NCBI GenBank assembly: GCA_024742875.1
Contig: JANSXP010000017.1
Coordinates: 39,766-103,765, forward strand
Origin: Planctomycetaceae bacterium
GTDB taxonomy: Bacteria; Planctomycetota; Planctomycetia; Planctomycetales; Planctomycetaceae
Reading direction: 5' to 3'
DNA: 64,000 nucleotides
Shown here piece by piece: positions 34,899 to 44,471 of the stretch. Every line of letters begins with the position of its first letter. Position 1 is the stretch's first letter. Position numbers and translations under genes: made by a program. The notes under the pieces were generated by a model. It worked only from the letters and a program-made list of their open reading frames with translations, ran no database searches and had not been told where the DNA came from.

Positions 34899-36560
34899 TT
34901 AGTCGAGCCCTGTGTGCTCAACCCGCTTCCAGTACTTTTCGAAATCGAAATTCGGACTGTTGTCGCCATCGTGACATTTGATGCAACGATTTTTGGCGTC
35001 TTCGTAGGCCAGAATCACGCTTTCCGCCGGATTGTCATCGCCGTTTTCCACCATTTCGATGTGGCGACTACCCGGCCCGTGACAGTTTTCGCACTGGCTG
35101 CCCCCGAAGAGTTTCTCCAGCGTTTTCTCTTTGTCGGTCGTGGCGAATTCCGCGTTAAGAAACCCTGTCTTGAACCGCGTGTACTCCTGAGGATCCCAGC
35201 CGGTGACATGACAGGACAGACATTCCGGATCAAACGTGCGATTCACGCCGTTGAGCCGCTCATGACCATGGCGCTCGAATGTGGGATCCAGATCCTCCAG
35301 GGCATGTGCGTGTCCCGTATTCTTCCAGATGTCATAGGCCGTGGTGTGGCACTCCGCACATTTGGCGGCTCCCACAAAAGTGGCCCCGGAAGGATGCGGA
35401 TTGCCAATGCTCTCTGATTCCACAATGCGTTCTTCCCGCAGTCGATTTTGATACTCGACCATCAGTTTGATCATCGACTCTGTTTCTCCAAAGTCTTCTC
35501 GCTCCAGGCTGACGAGTTTGTATTTCAGCTTTGGCCCCTGCTCTGTCCTGTAAACACCCAGCACGCCCACGTGTTTTCCTTTACGGCCCGCTTCAATGAT
35601 CATGGTTTCACCAACCTGCTGCGGTGGATCGTTGGGGTCTGGGTCGCCCAGGCCGTCGGCCGTTACGACCACCTGAAACTGAGGGAACTGTCTGGCCAGC
35701 GTTTTGGATTCTTCGACGCTGCCGTTGGACAGCAGGATCCGCAGGTCCACTTCGTCCGCTGCAAACTGAGAGAGGGCCGCTTCCAGGGCGGCGGCTGGCG
35801 GTTTCCACTGTGCGTCCCCCATGGGAAAAACGCGCCGACTGTGCGATTCGCTGAGCACCGAGGTGATCCCGATCTTTACGCCGCCAAACGCCTTCGTCAT
35901 CGTGACCAAAGGAAACTCCTCGATGGCCCCTTCGAGCAGACTCACGTTCGCAGAAACAAACCGAATCGTTTTGTCGTCCCCTTCCTGCAGGTGGATGTCC
36001 AGCAGTCCGTCGATGCCCAGTCTCAGTTCGTCCATGCCAAGGCCCACCGCCATGTAATCCAGCTGGGTGAGTGCCTTCAGGCTGGTCTGAGCCTTGATGA
36101 TGGCCTGTCGTCCGGTTCGTCGCGGCAGTCCTCCCAGGTCAACGCCTGTGACGGTCCAGCCGGCTTCTTTCATGCGTCGGATGAGATCGGCGCGGCGTGA
36201 CATTCCACCCAGTTGATCAGCGGTGCAGCCGCAGGGCTCAAAAAAGCCGTGCTGTTCGCCGGTCAGCACGACGGCCACATTCGGCTGATCCCAGGCCTCC
36301 CAGGGGATCAGTTGCTGTGGCCGTGCCGGCCCGTCGGCTGATGCGGCGGTCCCGTCTTTTGTACCCTCCGCCGAGCCACCTGTGCGACCGGGTTCGTCTG
36401 TGGCAGAACCACTGTTGGGGGCTGTGGACGGAGCATCGGCCACAGGTCCCTGCTCATTTGTTGCCGGGTCCGTGGTTGCCTGCTCGGTTGTGTTACCGCA
36501 GCCGACCACCGCCAGCAGACCCAGACACAAAAGCGTTCGGGATTTGATGAAGTCATGCAT
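34899..36560 (-). CDS. Tetraheme c-type cytochrome lipoprotein with nucleotidase-like N-terminal domain
   Basis: 553 aa. The N-terminus has a lipobox (LLAVVGC), then ~50 residues of Ser/Thr/Gly/Glu linker. Residues ~90-370 resemble the UshA/5'-nucleotidase metallophosphoesterase shape (QHGFFEPCGCTADQLGGMSRRADLI, LLSNGS.., VVVTADGLGD), but many of the expected metal ligands are not evident. The C-terminal ~170 residues carry four heme-attachment motifs, CAECH, CLSCH, CENCH and CIKCH, as in cytochrome c554-type proteins. Likely a periplasm-facing, membrane-anchored electron carrier. The same PCGC-plus-tetraheme layout occurs in planctomycetes from memory; function unproven. Confidence 0.8.
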   Translation of the reverse strand: MHDFIKSRTLLCLGLLAVVGCGNTTEQATTDPATNEQGPVADAPSTAPNSGSATDEPGRTGGSAEGTKDGTAASADGPARPQQLIPWEAWDQPNVAVVLTGEQHGFFEPCGCTADQLGGMSRRADLIRRMKEAGWTVTGVDLGGLPRRTGRQAIIKAQTSLKALTQLDYMAVGLGMDELRLGIDGLLDIHLQEGDDKTIRFVSANVSLLEGAIEEFPLVTMTKAFGGVKIGITSVLSESHSRRVFPMGDAQWKPPAAALEAALSQFAADEVDLRILLSNGSVEESKTLARQFPQFQVVVTADGLGDPDPNDPPQQVGETMIIEAGRKGKHVGVLGVYRTEQGPKLKYKLVSLEREDFGETESMIKLMVEYQNRLREERIVESESIGNPHPSGATFVGAAKCAECHTTAYDIWKNTGHAHALEDLDPTFERHGHERLNGVNRTFDPECLSCHVTGWDPQEYTRFKTGFLNAEFATTDKEKTLEKLFGGSQCENCHGPGSRHIEMVENGDDNPAESVILAYEDAKNRCIKCHDGDNSPNFDFEKYWKRVEHTGLD

Positions 36561-36722
36561 GTTGCGGGGCCGTATGAATCGCCGGAAAGGGCACAGGGGA
36601 GCAGCCGCCAGCCGTCATGAGGCGTGTTTTGTCGGCCTCGCGTGCCGCTGCGATACGCTTGTCACAACGGGTTCTAGCCAGGTCCGAACGAGCGGAAAAG
36701 TCCAATGCCCAGCAGACGGACG

Positions 36723-37922
36723 TCAAAACGCGTTAAACGTGACTTCGAAGTTGAAGTTCTCGCTTTTGGGGTGGTTTGTCCGCAGTTTTATGATCGCCGG
36801 ATTACTGGAGCCCATGCGTGTTTTCGCGATTCCGGGCGGAATGCGGACATGCAGTTTGTATCGCCGTGCGACTTCCGACCGGGCGGGAAATGGCTCCAGT
36901 TCCACTTCCAGAAAATGGGGGCGTGTTTCCACCTCAAGGATTTCCAGTTCGCCTTCGATACTGTCGGCGCGGGTGACCAGAACCATGACCGATTCGTGCC
37001 CTTCATCCTTGTCAAACGTCCCCATCCGCAGGCTTGTTTTTGATCCCACCCAAATGCCGCCGCTGCTGGTCACCACTTTGATGGGGCCCTCGCGGGTGGC
37101 GGCTACACCGATCCTCATCGAAAGGTTGTCACCGCGATTCACCTTCAGTTCCACGTTGTCCGAGAACTTGCCAGGCGGTACATCCGGGCTCACGTTGATG
37201 ACAATCTTGTAGCCACACTTAGCCGCCACTTCTGACAGTTCGCTCTTCGTCAGTGGAATCGCCTCGGGAGTGATGTACTCGGAGTCGTGGACGATTTCTG
37301 TAATTTCGAAGTCGGAATACAGCCGGGAACACACGATGCCCATCGCTTTGCCGGGTTCCTCGTCCGTCAGATTTTCCACCGTCCAGGTGCCCTCGGGCAG
37401 CAGTTCAAACGGTGCGTCCACTTCGCCGCGCACAACAAAGTTGACTTCAGGGCGCTCGGGGTCATCCGTGAAAACCGGACCGCCATGCTGAAAACGCGGG
37501 TCGCGCGCCTTGCCGATCCATTCCACGGTCAGCGTCGCCGTTTCCCCTGGCGCAATCTGGTCCTTATCAAGTTCAAACTTTGTACATTTGCACGTCGATT
37601 TGCCGGCCACCAGATGCATGGTGGCTTCCCCTTCATTGCTGATCGTGAATTCGTGCTGCATCGTGGTGCCCACCTGCATCAGGCCGAACTGGAATGTCGT
37701 CTCGGCAACTTCCACTTTCGGATAGGGGCCCTGTTCGCTGATCGGTGGCGGCTTGGGAGCCTCGTCTTCCTGGCCCAGGTCCACTTTGTCTGGTCGCGGC
37801 AGCTGGAGTTCGGGGACATCCCGAGGGATGACGGGCACCATGGTGCTTTCGGTGTCAGTCTCTTCGTCCGCGCAGCCGGTGATGACCAGCAAAGCGGCCG
37901 CAATGAGAGTGAGTTGTTTCAT
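36723..37922 (-). CDS. DUF1573-domain lipoprotein
   Basis: 399 aa from MKQLTLIAAALLVITGCADE, a lipoprotein signal with Cys at ~17. The DUF1573 domain follows: VEVAETTFQFGLMQVGTTMQHEFTISNEGEATMHL with STCKCTKFELDKDQIAPGETATLTV. Later immunoglobulin-like domains are present. DUF1573 domains are ASH/MSP-like folds and are abundant in planctomycetes. Exact role unknown. A frame extension upstream of 37922 to 38135 is Pro/Arg-rich and rejected. Confidence 0.8.
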   Translation of the reverse strand: MKQLTLIAAALLVITGCADEETDTESTMVPVIPRDVPELQLPRPDKVDLGQEDEAPKPPPISEQGPYPKVEVAETTFQFGLMQVGTTMQHEFTISNEGEATMHLVAGKSTCKCTKFELDKDQIAPGETATLTVEWIGKARDPRFQHGGPVFTDDPERPEVNFVVRGEVDAPFELLPEGTWTVENLTDEEPGKAMGIVCSRLYSDFEITEIVHDSEYITPEAIPLTKSELSEVAAKCGYKIVINVSPDVPPGKFSDNVELKVNRGDNLSMRIGVAATREGPIKVVTSSGGIWVGSKTSLRMGTFDKDEGHESVMVLVTRADSIEGELEILEVETRPHFLEVELEPFPARSEVARRYKLHVRIPPGIAKTRMGSSNPAIIKLRTNHPKSENFNFEVTFNAF

Positions 37923-37963
37923 AGTCCTGCCCTGATCATTCTGCGCTGACTGCTGTAAGCCGG

Positions 37964-40189
37964 CTAAAGGGAGTCCGGAATCTGGCTCAGCAGTGTCGTT
38001 TGTTCTTCGCTGAGGTACCGGTCGATGTGGCCCCAGCGGCGGTTCGTTTGTTCCAGAAACAGTGCACGGTCGCGCGAGTCGGTCGCCTCGGAAGTCTGCC
38101 CGATCTGATGTTCCAGAATGGCCAGTCGAGCCCACGCGTCCACATTTGTCGGGTAGTTTAGAACGACCACGCGGAGATCATCAATCGCCCGGTCCGCAAA
38201 CTGCCGTTCACCCGTGATCCGCAACACATACTCCATCAGCTGGCTGCGCATCAATGGCCCGGCCACACTGCGACGATCGGCAGAAATCAGGTTCTCGATG
38301 GCCACGTTTGCCGCCGCCAGAGCGGCCTCGGAATGTGGGGACATGCCCTGATCGAGCGCATGCGACCCCACCGACTCCATAGCGGCATACGACAGAACCT
38401 GAGCCAACTGTTGGCGCGATTTTGGCCCCGGTTCCGCGGCCACAGCTTCCTGAGCGGCCAGCAGCGACTCTTCCAGCCGCCCGCTGGCCAGATTTGCTGT
38501 GGAAATGGCGTGGAAATGGCCGGATTTCAGGTGCATCCCCAGAATCACCAGTGAAGAACACGTCAGCAGAAGGCACCACACTCCGGGAAGCCACAAAAGT
38601 CGTTGCGGGGCCTGCGCAGCGACTGCTGGTTCCAGGCCGTCCTGCGGCTCAGTGATGCCAGAGTGCAGTACCATCATCAGCAGCCCGCACACAGTGATCT
38701 GCAGGCCCCCCGCTCCACACAAATGAATCATTATCGCGGAGAAGGCGGCCGTCTGGGCTTGCTGTGACAGCACGATGCGTCCATTCCACTGGCTGGCAAA
38801 GATGGCCATCACCACGGGAATCAGCCACAAGGCCGTCTGACTGTTCAGCGGGTTCGTCAGTTCCGCCAGAGATTCACCAAAGAGGAATCGGGTGACTGCG
38901 TGCAGGCCGACTGCAGCGAACGCCAGTTTGAAGAAAACTCCCCCCCCCCCAACGGGACGGGACGCAGTGGTCTGTGACGGATCGGGCTGCCTGCGGCGGC
39001 AGGCCAGTACAACACTGATCAGCATCAACAGCAGTCCTGCCAGGCCGATGATCCCCACGGTGGCCCATGTGTCGAAGAAAATATTGTGCGGATCCAGAAT
39101 CTCTTCACTGGATTCCGGCACTTTGTGTCGCAGATACGCCTGGCGAAAATTGCCGGGGCCCACGCCCCACAGCGGTGACTCCTGAATGACGCCGGAGGCA
39201 CCCATCCAGTAGAACAGCCGGTACTGCAGCGACTTGGGTGATTCCAGCACGACTTCCCGGTCGAGCACGCCCGTCACTGTACCGGCTGCAAGGACCAGTC
39301 CGCCGGCTGCCGCCAGCCATCCGGCCGAACGGAAAATGGTGCGGGCTGACCGGGCGTGCAGGGACATGTAGACGCCGATTCCGCAAAGGCAACCGACCCA
39401 CGCGGTCCGACTCTTTGTGAGCATCAGGCAGCCCGCCAGACACAGCATTGCCGCCATGCTGCACAGCCACGTTCGTCGTGGTAGTTTGCTGTGCCGGGAT
39501 TCACGCAGTACGGCAAACAGCAACACCACGGCCACAGCCAGCACTCCGCCAAACGTGTTGGCCAGGGCAAACGGGCCGGTCGGTTCGGTGCTGTCCAGCA
39601 GACGACGCTGAAACAGCTCTCGACCAGTGCGATCGGCCGGTACGCCCACCTGCTGCAGTTCGCGTTCGATCACCTGACGCTCCACCTGAGTGGTCGCCAG
39701 ATCCAGCTGAGCAAGACGATCTTCGTACCAGCGAATGGTCTGCTGATTGAACACAAAATACTGCGCGAAACCGTAGACCGCACAGCCAACACATGTTGCC
39801 AGCAAGACAGTCAGCAGAGTCTGACGGTGCTGCCGCGTGCACAGTCTCAGCACCAGCCAGACGCCGGCGAGAGCCGTCCACTCCAGCGTTAGATAGGTGG
39901 CCGCCGGACCGTCTCCCCTGCGACCGGTGACCTGCCCGGTTGACAGATAGAAACCTATCATCAGCACGACGACACCCAGTCCGCCCTGAAGACTGACGGC
40001 CGCTTTTCGCCGAGCCATCAGCAGAGAAGCGACGGCAGCGGTGAGCAGCCAGCCGCAGGTCAGATGCAGACCATCGCCGTTGATGGCTCCCTCCGAGGGC
40101 CACATCAGACTCAACAACAACAGCAGTCCCGAAACATACAACAGGGGCGTCATGTGGGCTTTCCGGCGACCAGAAACAGGGGCCGTCAC
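37964..40189 (-). CDS. O-antigen ligase/polymerase family protein (Wzy/WaaL-like) with helical C-terminal domain
   Basis: 741 aa, with ten or more transmembrane segments up to ~550 and a soluble ~170-residue TPR-like tail. The family segment WLAAAGGL.. followed by YRLFYWMGASGVIQESPLWGVGPGNFRQAYLRHK and DPHNIFFDTWATVGIIGL is the O-antigen ligase signature (GVGPGNF... HN..L). It would join or polymerise glycan repeats on undecaprenyl diphosphate. The coding strand contains an 11-G run at 38940-38950 (PVGGGGVFFKL), a possible slippage site. It overlaps the WecA-like gene by 4 nt, supporting a shared pathway. Confidence 0.85.
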   Translation of the reverse strand: MTAPVSGRRKAHMTPLLYVSGLLLLLSLMWPSEGAINGDGLHLTCGWLLTAAVASLLMARRKAAVSLQGGLGVVVLMIGFYLSTGQVTGRRGDGPAATYLTLEWTALAGVWLVLRLCTRQHRQTLLTVLLATCVGCAVYGFAQYFVFNQQTIRWYEDRLAQLDLATTQVERQVIERELQQVGVPADRTGRELFQRRLLDSTEPTGPFALANTFGGVLAVAVVLLFAVLRESRHSKLPRRTWLCSMAAMLCLAGCLMLTKSRTAWVGCLCGIGVYMSLHARSARTIFRSAGWLAAAGGLVLAAGTVTGVLDREVVLESPKSLQYRLFYWMGASGVIQESPLWGVGPGNFRQAYLRHKVPESSEEILDPHNIFFDTWATVGIIGLAGLLLMLISVVLACRRRQPDPSQTTASRPVGGGGVFFKLAFAAVGLHAVTRFLFGESLAELTNPLNSQTALWLIPVVMAIFASQWNGRIVLSQQAQTAAFSAIMIHLCGAGGLQITVCGLLMMVLHSGITEPQDGLEPAVAAQAPQRLLWLPGVWCLLLTCSSLVILGMHLKSGHFHAISTANLASGRLEESLLAAQEAVAAEPGPKSRQQLAQVLSYAAMESVGSHALDQGMSPHSEAALAAANVAIENLISADRRSVAGPLMRSQLMEYVLRITGERQFADRAIDDLRVVVLNYPTNVDAWARLAILEHQIGQTSEATDSRDRALFLEQTNRRWGHIDRYLSEEQTTLLSQIPDSL

Positions 40190-41355
40190 ACGGCGGAGTT
40201 AACGGGGACAGATTCCACCTGGATTGTGTCCGACGCTTCGCCGCCGGCTGCAGCACGCTGCTCAGCGGGGCGGGCGGACAGTGATCTCCGCCCCACGGTT
40301 TCCAGAATGGCCACCACGCACAGGACGCAGCAGATCAGCGCCAGAATCAGACAAGCGCCCGTCCAGTCCTGCACTTTATACAGCAGCAGCGCACCCAGTC
40401 CGGTCATCAGTGTGGCCAGATGGATGGTGAGCACGGCATGCGCAGGACGCAGCCCCAGTTCCACCAGTCGATGGGAAAAGTGACTCTTGTCACCATGGAA
40501 CGGGCTGCGGCCTTCTTTAAGACGAATGAGAATCACAGAGACAAAGTCGTACAGCGGCACTGCCAGAATACACAGCGGCGCCAAAATCACATGGCGACTG
40601 CCCGAGTGTTCGTAGAAGGTGCCGCACACCGTCAGTGTGGCCAGCAGGAACCCAATCAGATTACTGCCGCAGTCTCCCATAAAGATGGACGCGGGTGGCC
40701 GATTCCAAACCAGAAATCCGCTCAGTGATCCACCGAGGGTGAGCAAAGCAAACGCCACCATCCAGTGCGGCTGGCGGACCATCAGCAACAGAATGCCGAC
40801 TGACATCAGCGAAGCGATCACCCCAATTCCGGCGCTTAGGCCATCCATGTTGTCCAGAAAGTTCAGAGCGTTGGTCAATATCAGGATCCACAGGACGGTT
40901 ACGGCGAATCCGATCCACGGCTGCGCGACGAACACTGTCGCTCTGACTCCCGCCAGCGTTACGCCTGCGGCCACCGCGACCTGCAGGCCCAGTCGCATTT
41001 TCCAGGACAGGTTCCAGCGGTCGTCTGCCAGGCCGACAAGAAAAAGAATGCTGCCGCCTGCAAGAACGGCCAGCATCTGCATTCGCTGTTCACTGTCTGA
41101 GAAGGCGGCCGTTACCGGTTCCCAGACGCGCGTCAGTCCGCCGACGGACAGGCCCAGTGTCAGCAGGATCACGGGGATGAGCAGACCCAGCGCGACAGCG
41201 ATGCCGCCTCCCATCGGCGTGGGTGTGATGTGAACCTTGCGATGACCGGGCTGATCAACCAGACCCAGCGCAGGCGCCAACCGGCGAATCACGGGAGTCG
41301 CCAGGACGGACGTCGCAAAAGCCATCAGGAATGTGACAGTGACAAAGCTCAGCAT
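40186..41355 (-). CDS. WecA/MraY-family polyprenyl-phosphate glycosyl-1-phosphate transferase
   Basis: 389 aa with ~10 transmembrane segments. Signatures: LVDQPGHRKVHITPTPMGGG (family start motif), VGLADDRWNLSWKMRLGLQ (DD), NALNFLDNMDGLSAGIG (N-x-x-N-x-x-D-x-x-DG), and GDKSHFSHRLVELGL. It transfers a sugar 1-phosphate (GlcNAc-1-P or similar) to undecaprenyl phosphate, beginning surface-glycan synthesis. The overlap with the O-antigen ligase gene implies coupled translation. WecA versus WbcO-type specificity cannot be read. Confidence 0.9.
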   Translation of the reverse strand: MLSFVTVTFLMAFATSVLATPVIRRLAPALGLVDQPGHRKVHITPTPMGGGIAVALGLLIPVILLTLGLSVGGLTRVWEPVTAAFSDSEQRMQMLAVLAGGSILFLVGLADDRWNLSWKMRLGLQVAVAAGVTLAGVRATVFVAQPWIGFAVTVLWILILTNALNFLDNMDGLSAGIGVIASLMSVGILLLMVRQPHWMVAFALLTLGGSLSGFLVWNRPPASIFMGDCGSNLIGFLLATLTVCGTFYEHSGSRHVILAPLCILAVPLYDFVSVILIRLKEGRSPFHGDKSHFSHRLVELGLRPAHAVLTIHLATLMTGLGALLLYKVQDWTGACLILALICCVLCVVAILETVGRRSLSARPAEQRAAAGGEASDTIQVESVPVNSAV

Positions 41356-41711
41356 GCAAACCGTTTCCCACGAAGGTTTTACCGTTCTACGCCAAAGCGA
41401 GCAGGCTCGATGGTTGATTCCCGAGCCAATTCCAATTCCCCGCGGTCCGCGGGTGGTATTTCCGTTTCGATCGGGCGAACAGGAGTCCCAAAATTACAGA
41501 GACGATGGTCATTCGTCCTGGAAATTGTAGTTTTTGACAGTCGATCAAAAGATCTCGCGGAAGATCTGGTCAATTGTAAAGTGTTTTGAGTGAAGGAGTT
41601 AGGTTTCAATCGCAGTAAATTTGGTATGCATTGGCGCGCCACTTGCCAATACTTGTTGTCAGAAAGAGACAAGCTCGACTCGAACGGAGTCAAATTGACC
41701 AGGAGAAGATC
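41356..41711. other. Divergent intergenic region
   Basis: About 355 bases between the WecA-like gene and the small TPR protein. A strong Shine-Dalgarno (AGGAGAAG, 41701-41708) precedes the ATG at 41712. No gene or RNA seen. Confidence 0.45.
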
Positions 41712-42113
41712 ATGCGAAGCAACGTGACCCCCAAAACCATTCGCCGACTCATCGCCGCCGACGGCTATCTGGAACTGGACCTGCCGGAAAAGGCGGCCCT
41801 GGAGCTGTCCAAAATTGATCACGCTGGTCCGCTGGAAGGGCCCCGACAGTTGCTCATGGGACTGGCCCGCAAGCGAGCGGGTGAACCAGAGAATGCCATC
41901 CTGCATCTGGAACAGGCCGCCCGCATCATGCCGAAACCGGCTCGCCGCTTTGCCTGGAGTGAGCTGGCTTCCTGCTATCGCTGCGCTGGCAGCGATGATA
42001 TGGCAGATCTTGCCGAATCGCTGGGGGGCGATCGAGAATTCGAATTACGCATCGCACTGCCTTCTGCCGAGTTGAAAATCACCTCCACGAACTCCTCGGC
42101 AAATATCGTTTGA
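41712..42113 (+). CDS. Small TPR-like protein
   Basis: 133 aa beginning MRSNVTPKTIRRLIAADGYL. Two helical repeat pairs are visible: AALELSKIDHAGPLEGPRQLLMGLAR and NAILHLEQAARIMPKPARRFAWSELASCYRCAG, resembling TPR motifs. Cytoplasmic, no signal. It is a single gene flanked by its own strong ribosome-binding site and an intrinsic terminator. Function unknown; scaffold for protein interaction is the usual TPR role. Confidence 0.7.
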   Translation: MRSNVTPKTIRRLIAADGYLELDLPEKAALELSKIDHAGPLEGPRQLLMGLARKRAGEPENAILHLEQAARIMPKPARRFAWSELASCYRCAGSDDMADLAESLGGDREFELRIALPSAELKITSTNSSANIV

Positions 42114-42163
42114 CGTAACTGCAGACGCCGCAACGGCTCCGAACAATCCAACTTCTCCGAAGC

Positions 42164-42195
42164 GACCCCGCGCCTCTGGCCGGGGTCTCTTTTTT
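42164..42195 (+). terminator. Intrinsic terminator after the TPR-like gene
   Basis: Stem GACCCCG (42164-42170) / CGGGGTC (42181-42187) with a 10-nt loop, followed by TCTTTTTT. Lies 51 nt after the stop at 42113. Confidence 0.85.
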
Positions 42196-42343
42196 GCGCG
42201 ATTTGTCACCGCAGGATCATCTTGGTCGTCGGGAACCGTCGACGTAATCTACTTGTGGAATGCCATTGCCACGGATGGGCTCCATGCTTCCGGCGGGCCA
42301 TGTCGGTCGCAGAATTCTGTTCTGCAGTTTGATGGATCAAACG

Positions 42344-43003
42344 ATGACAACTTCAGGAAAACTCCTTTGCGCTCTTTTGGCGACGTCAATTCTGACTGGA
42401 TGTCGCGGCCGCCAGTACGCTCATGTGCTGGATCACGATGATCAGGATCTGGTCGGCAGCCACGAGGCGGGCGCGGAAACCTGGAAGCCGCTGATTGACG
42501 AGTCGGTGGCTCGGATGCTCGGACGTGCCTGCAGTGATGTGCAGACCGTTTCTTATACCAATGCTCAGGGAACACCTGTTCGCAAAGTCTGCTTTGTCGG
42601 GGTTGAGAATCGCAGCAGCGAGCCGGTGGGTGATTTCAAAGAGCAAATCTATGAGCACATCGATTCGGTGATCGGACAGTCGGATCAGTTTCGCATGATC
42701 AGTCGGCGATATGTGGAAGCAGCCATGATTGAATGCCGCTGCGATCCGGCCAGTCTTGTGCTGCCGGAAAAGCAGCGTCAGCTGCAGGCGGTTCTGGAAA
42801 AACAGGAACAGCCGTTTGACTTCATCCTGTTTGCAAAAATTACTTCCGGCACGACCCGCAGCAACAAAGACTATCAGCGGGACTACCTGCTGACACTGGA
42901 ACTGCTGGACATTCACACGGGTGAGTCGCTGAAGGAAAGTGCCATGCTTCGCAAGGGATACCACAAGTCGAAACTGGCCGCCTTCCGCAAGTACGGTCGG
43001 TAG
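42344..43003 (+). CDS. LpoB-like lipoprotein (penicillin-binding protein activator family)
   Basis: 219 aa from the ATG at 42344 (MTTSGKLLCALLATSILTGC), giving a lipoprotein signal with the lipidated Cys at ~20; an ATG at 42332 is the alternative. LpoB-type text: VGVENRSSEPVGDFKEQIYEHIDSVIGQSDQFRMISRRYVEAAMIE, then FDFILFAKITSGT. In enterobacteria LpoB is an outer-membrane lipoprotein that activates PBP1b. Planctomycetes do make peptidoglycan, but partner PBPs are not in this window. The next gene (COG3014-like lipoprotein) starts 13 nt later, the same pairing as in proteobacteria. Confidence 0.8.
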   Translation: MTTSGKLLCALLATSILTGCRGRQYAHVLDHDDQDLVGSHEAGAETWKPLIDESVARMLGRACSDVQTVSYTNAQGTPVRKVCFVGVENRSSEPVGDFKEQIYEHIDSVIGQSDQFRMISRRYVEAAMIECRCDPASLVLPEKQRQLQAVLEKQEQPFDFILFAKITSGTTRSNKDYQRDYLLTLELLDIHTGESLKESAMLRKGYHKSKLAAFRKYGR

Positions 43004-43016
43004 AAACGGCCTGGCG

Positions 43017-44444
43017 ATGAGTATCCTGCGGCCGTTGTTTCTGGGCGTTCTGACGACTGTCAGCTGTGGCTGCGCGTCGTCACAGCATCAGCTGTCAGCG
43101 GTCGCGGCGTTCGACGGCGGGCGGCCCCAGGAAGCCGCTTCCCAGTTGAGCGAGGCAGTCGAGTCTCGCCATGCAGAAGTGGAATTGCTGCGAGCCGATC
43201 AGGCCGTCTGCCGACTCATGCTGGGGGAAAATCGACAGGCTGAGCACGCCCTGCACGAAGTCCGTGCGCAACTGGATTATCTGACCCAGAAAGATCTGCG
43301 CGAGCAGACGACTTCGTACCTGACAGACGATAAAGCGGTTGCATGGACTGGTCGAGAGTTCGAAAAACGGATGCTCGACTGTTTGCTGGTGCTGTCCAGT
43401 CTGACGGGGGACCGACAGGATGCCTTTGCCTATGCCACCGCCGTGAGCGACCAGCTGCTGGCTGAGCGACGTGACATTCAGGCAGCGGCCGTCGCCTCAA
43501 AGACTGAGAGCCCGTCTCCAGCGAAGGGAGCCACCGCCGTACAAGGGACAGACGTTATCCCTGTCGGACACGCCGACTCCGGACCAGCGCCGGCGCCCGT
43601 CGTTTTGTCGACTAACGCGCTGGCCGCGTACCTGCTGGCAGCCGTGCACTCCGAGCTTCCCATGAACGGCGACGACATGGCGGGTGCCCTCGAGCAGGTG
43701 AGCTACTGGCACCCCGATTCCCCCGATGTTAGTCAGGCAGAATTTGGCGTGCACACGGCACCAGATCATGGCACGCTGCACGTGGTGACATTTGTCGGTC
43801 GCATCACAGACTGGCAGCCGGAGTCGGTCCAGCCAACCTCTGCGGCGCTGTTGCTGGCTGACCGCATCCTCAGTGCGGCCGGCGATCACACGCTTCCTCC
43901 AACAGTTGCCCCTGTACGCATTGCCCGTCCTGCGCGGAGTCAGTCTCGCCCGTTTTCGCCCACCCACATCGTTGTGACACAAGAGGGCGAACAGGCGCCG
44001 CCCCGGAATCCGGAGTCGCAAACGAGTCAGACGCTGCTTGACCTGAACCGAATTGCTCACGAGTCGTGGCAGGACAGTCGTGATCAGGTGATTGCCAGGT
44101 CAGTGGCGCGACGCGTCATCAAAAAAGGGGTCGTGTACGCGACTAAGAATCGCCTCGACGTGGATAAGGATTCCGGCGCCGATCTATTGCTCAGTCTGGG
44201 CGGTGCAGCGTGGGAGGCACTGGAAAAGCCGGACCTGAGACACCTGCTGCTGCTGCCCGAACGCATCGACGTGGCCGTCATGCCACTCCCCGTTGGTCAG
44301 TATCAACTGGATGTGGGAACCGGGCCCTCTGCCCGAAGCGCAGAAGCGGCGTCCACTCGAATCGAAATCGTCAATGGCCGCAATACTTTTGTGCTCTGTT
44401 TCCGACCGTCAGGCGGTGTCACGCATGTGGTTGGCGGCCACTGA
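43017..44444 (+). CDS. COG3014-like lipoprotein of unknown function
   Basis: 475 aa from MSILRPLFLGVLTTVSCGCAS; lipobox with Cys at ~18-20. The N-terminal half is TPR-like (AASQLSEAVESRHAEVELLRADQAVCRLMLGE...). The centre is Ser/Pro-rich (SPSPAKGATAVQG, then a second Pro-rich stretch). The C-terminal half has ARSVARRVIKKGVVYATKNRLD, then LLLLPERIDVAVMPLPVGQYQL, resembling COG3014 proteins that travel with LpoB. Function unknown. Operon partner of the LpoB-like gene; the gap is 13 nt. Confidence 0.75.
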   Translation: MSILRPLFLGVLTTVSCGCASSQHQLSAVAAFDGGRPQEAASQLSEAVESRHAEVELLRADQAVCRLMLGENRQAEHALHEVRAQLDYLTQKDLREQTTSYLTDDKAVAWTGREFEKRMLDCLLVLSSLTGDRQDAFAYATAVSDQLLAERRDIQAAAVASKTESPSPAKGATAVQGTDVIPVGHADSGPAPAPVVLSTNALAAYLLAAVHSELPMNGDDMAGALEQVSYWHPDSPDVSQAEFGVHTAPDHGTLHVVTFVGRITDWQPESVQPTSAALLLADRILSAAGDHTLPPTVAPVRIARPARSQSRPFSPTHIVVTQEGEQAPPRNPESQTSQTLLDLNRIAHESWQDSRDQVIARSVARRVIKKGVVYATKNRLDVDKDSGADLLLSLGGAAWEALEKPDLRHLLLLPERIDVAVMPLPVGQYQLDVGTGPSARSAEAASTRIEIVNGRNTFVLCFRPSGGVTHVVGGH

Positions 44445-44471
44445 TCAAGTGCCCCGGGGCGCAGATTTCGC

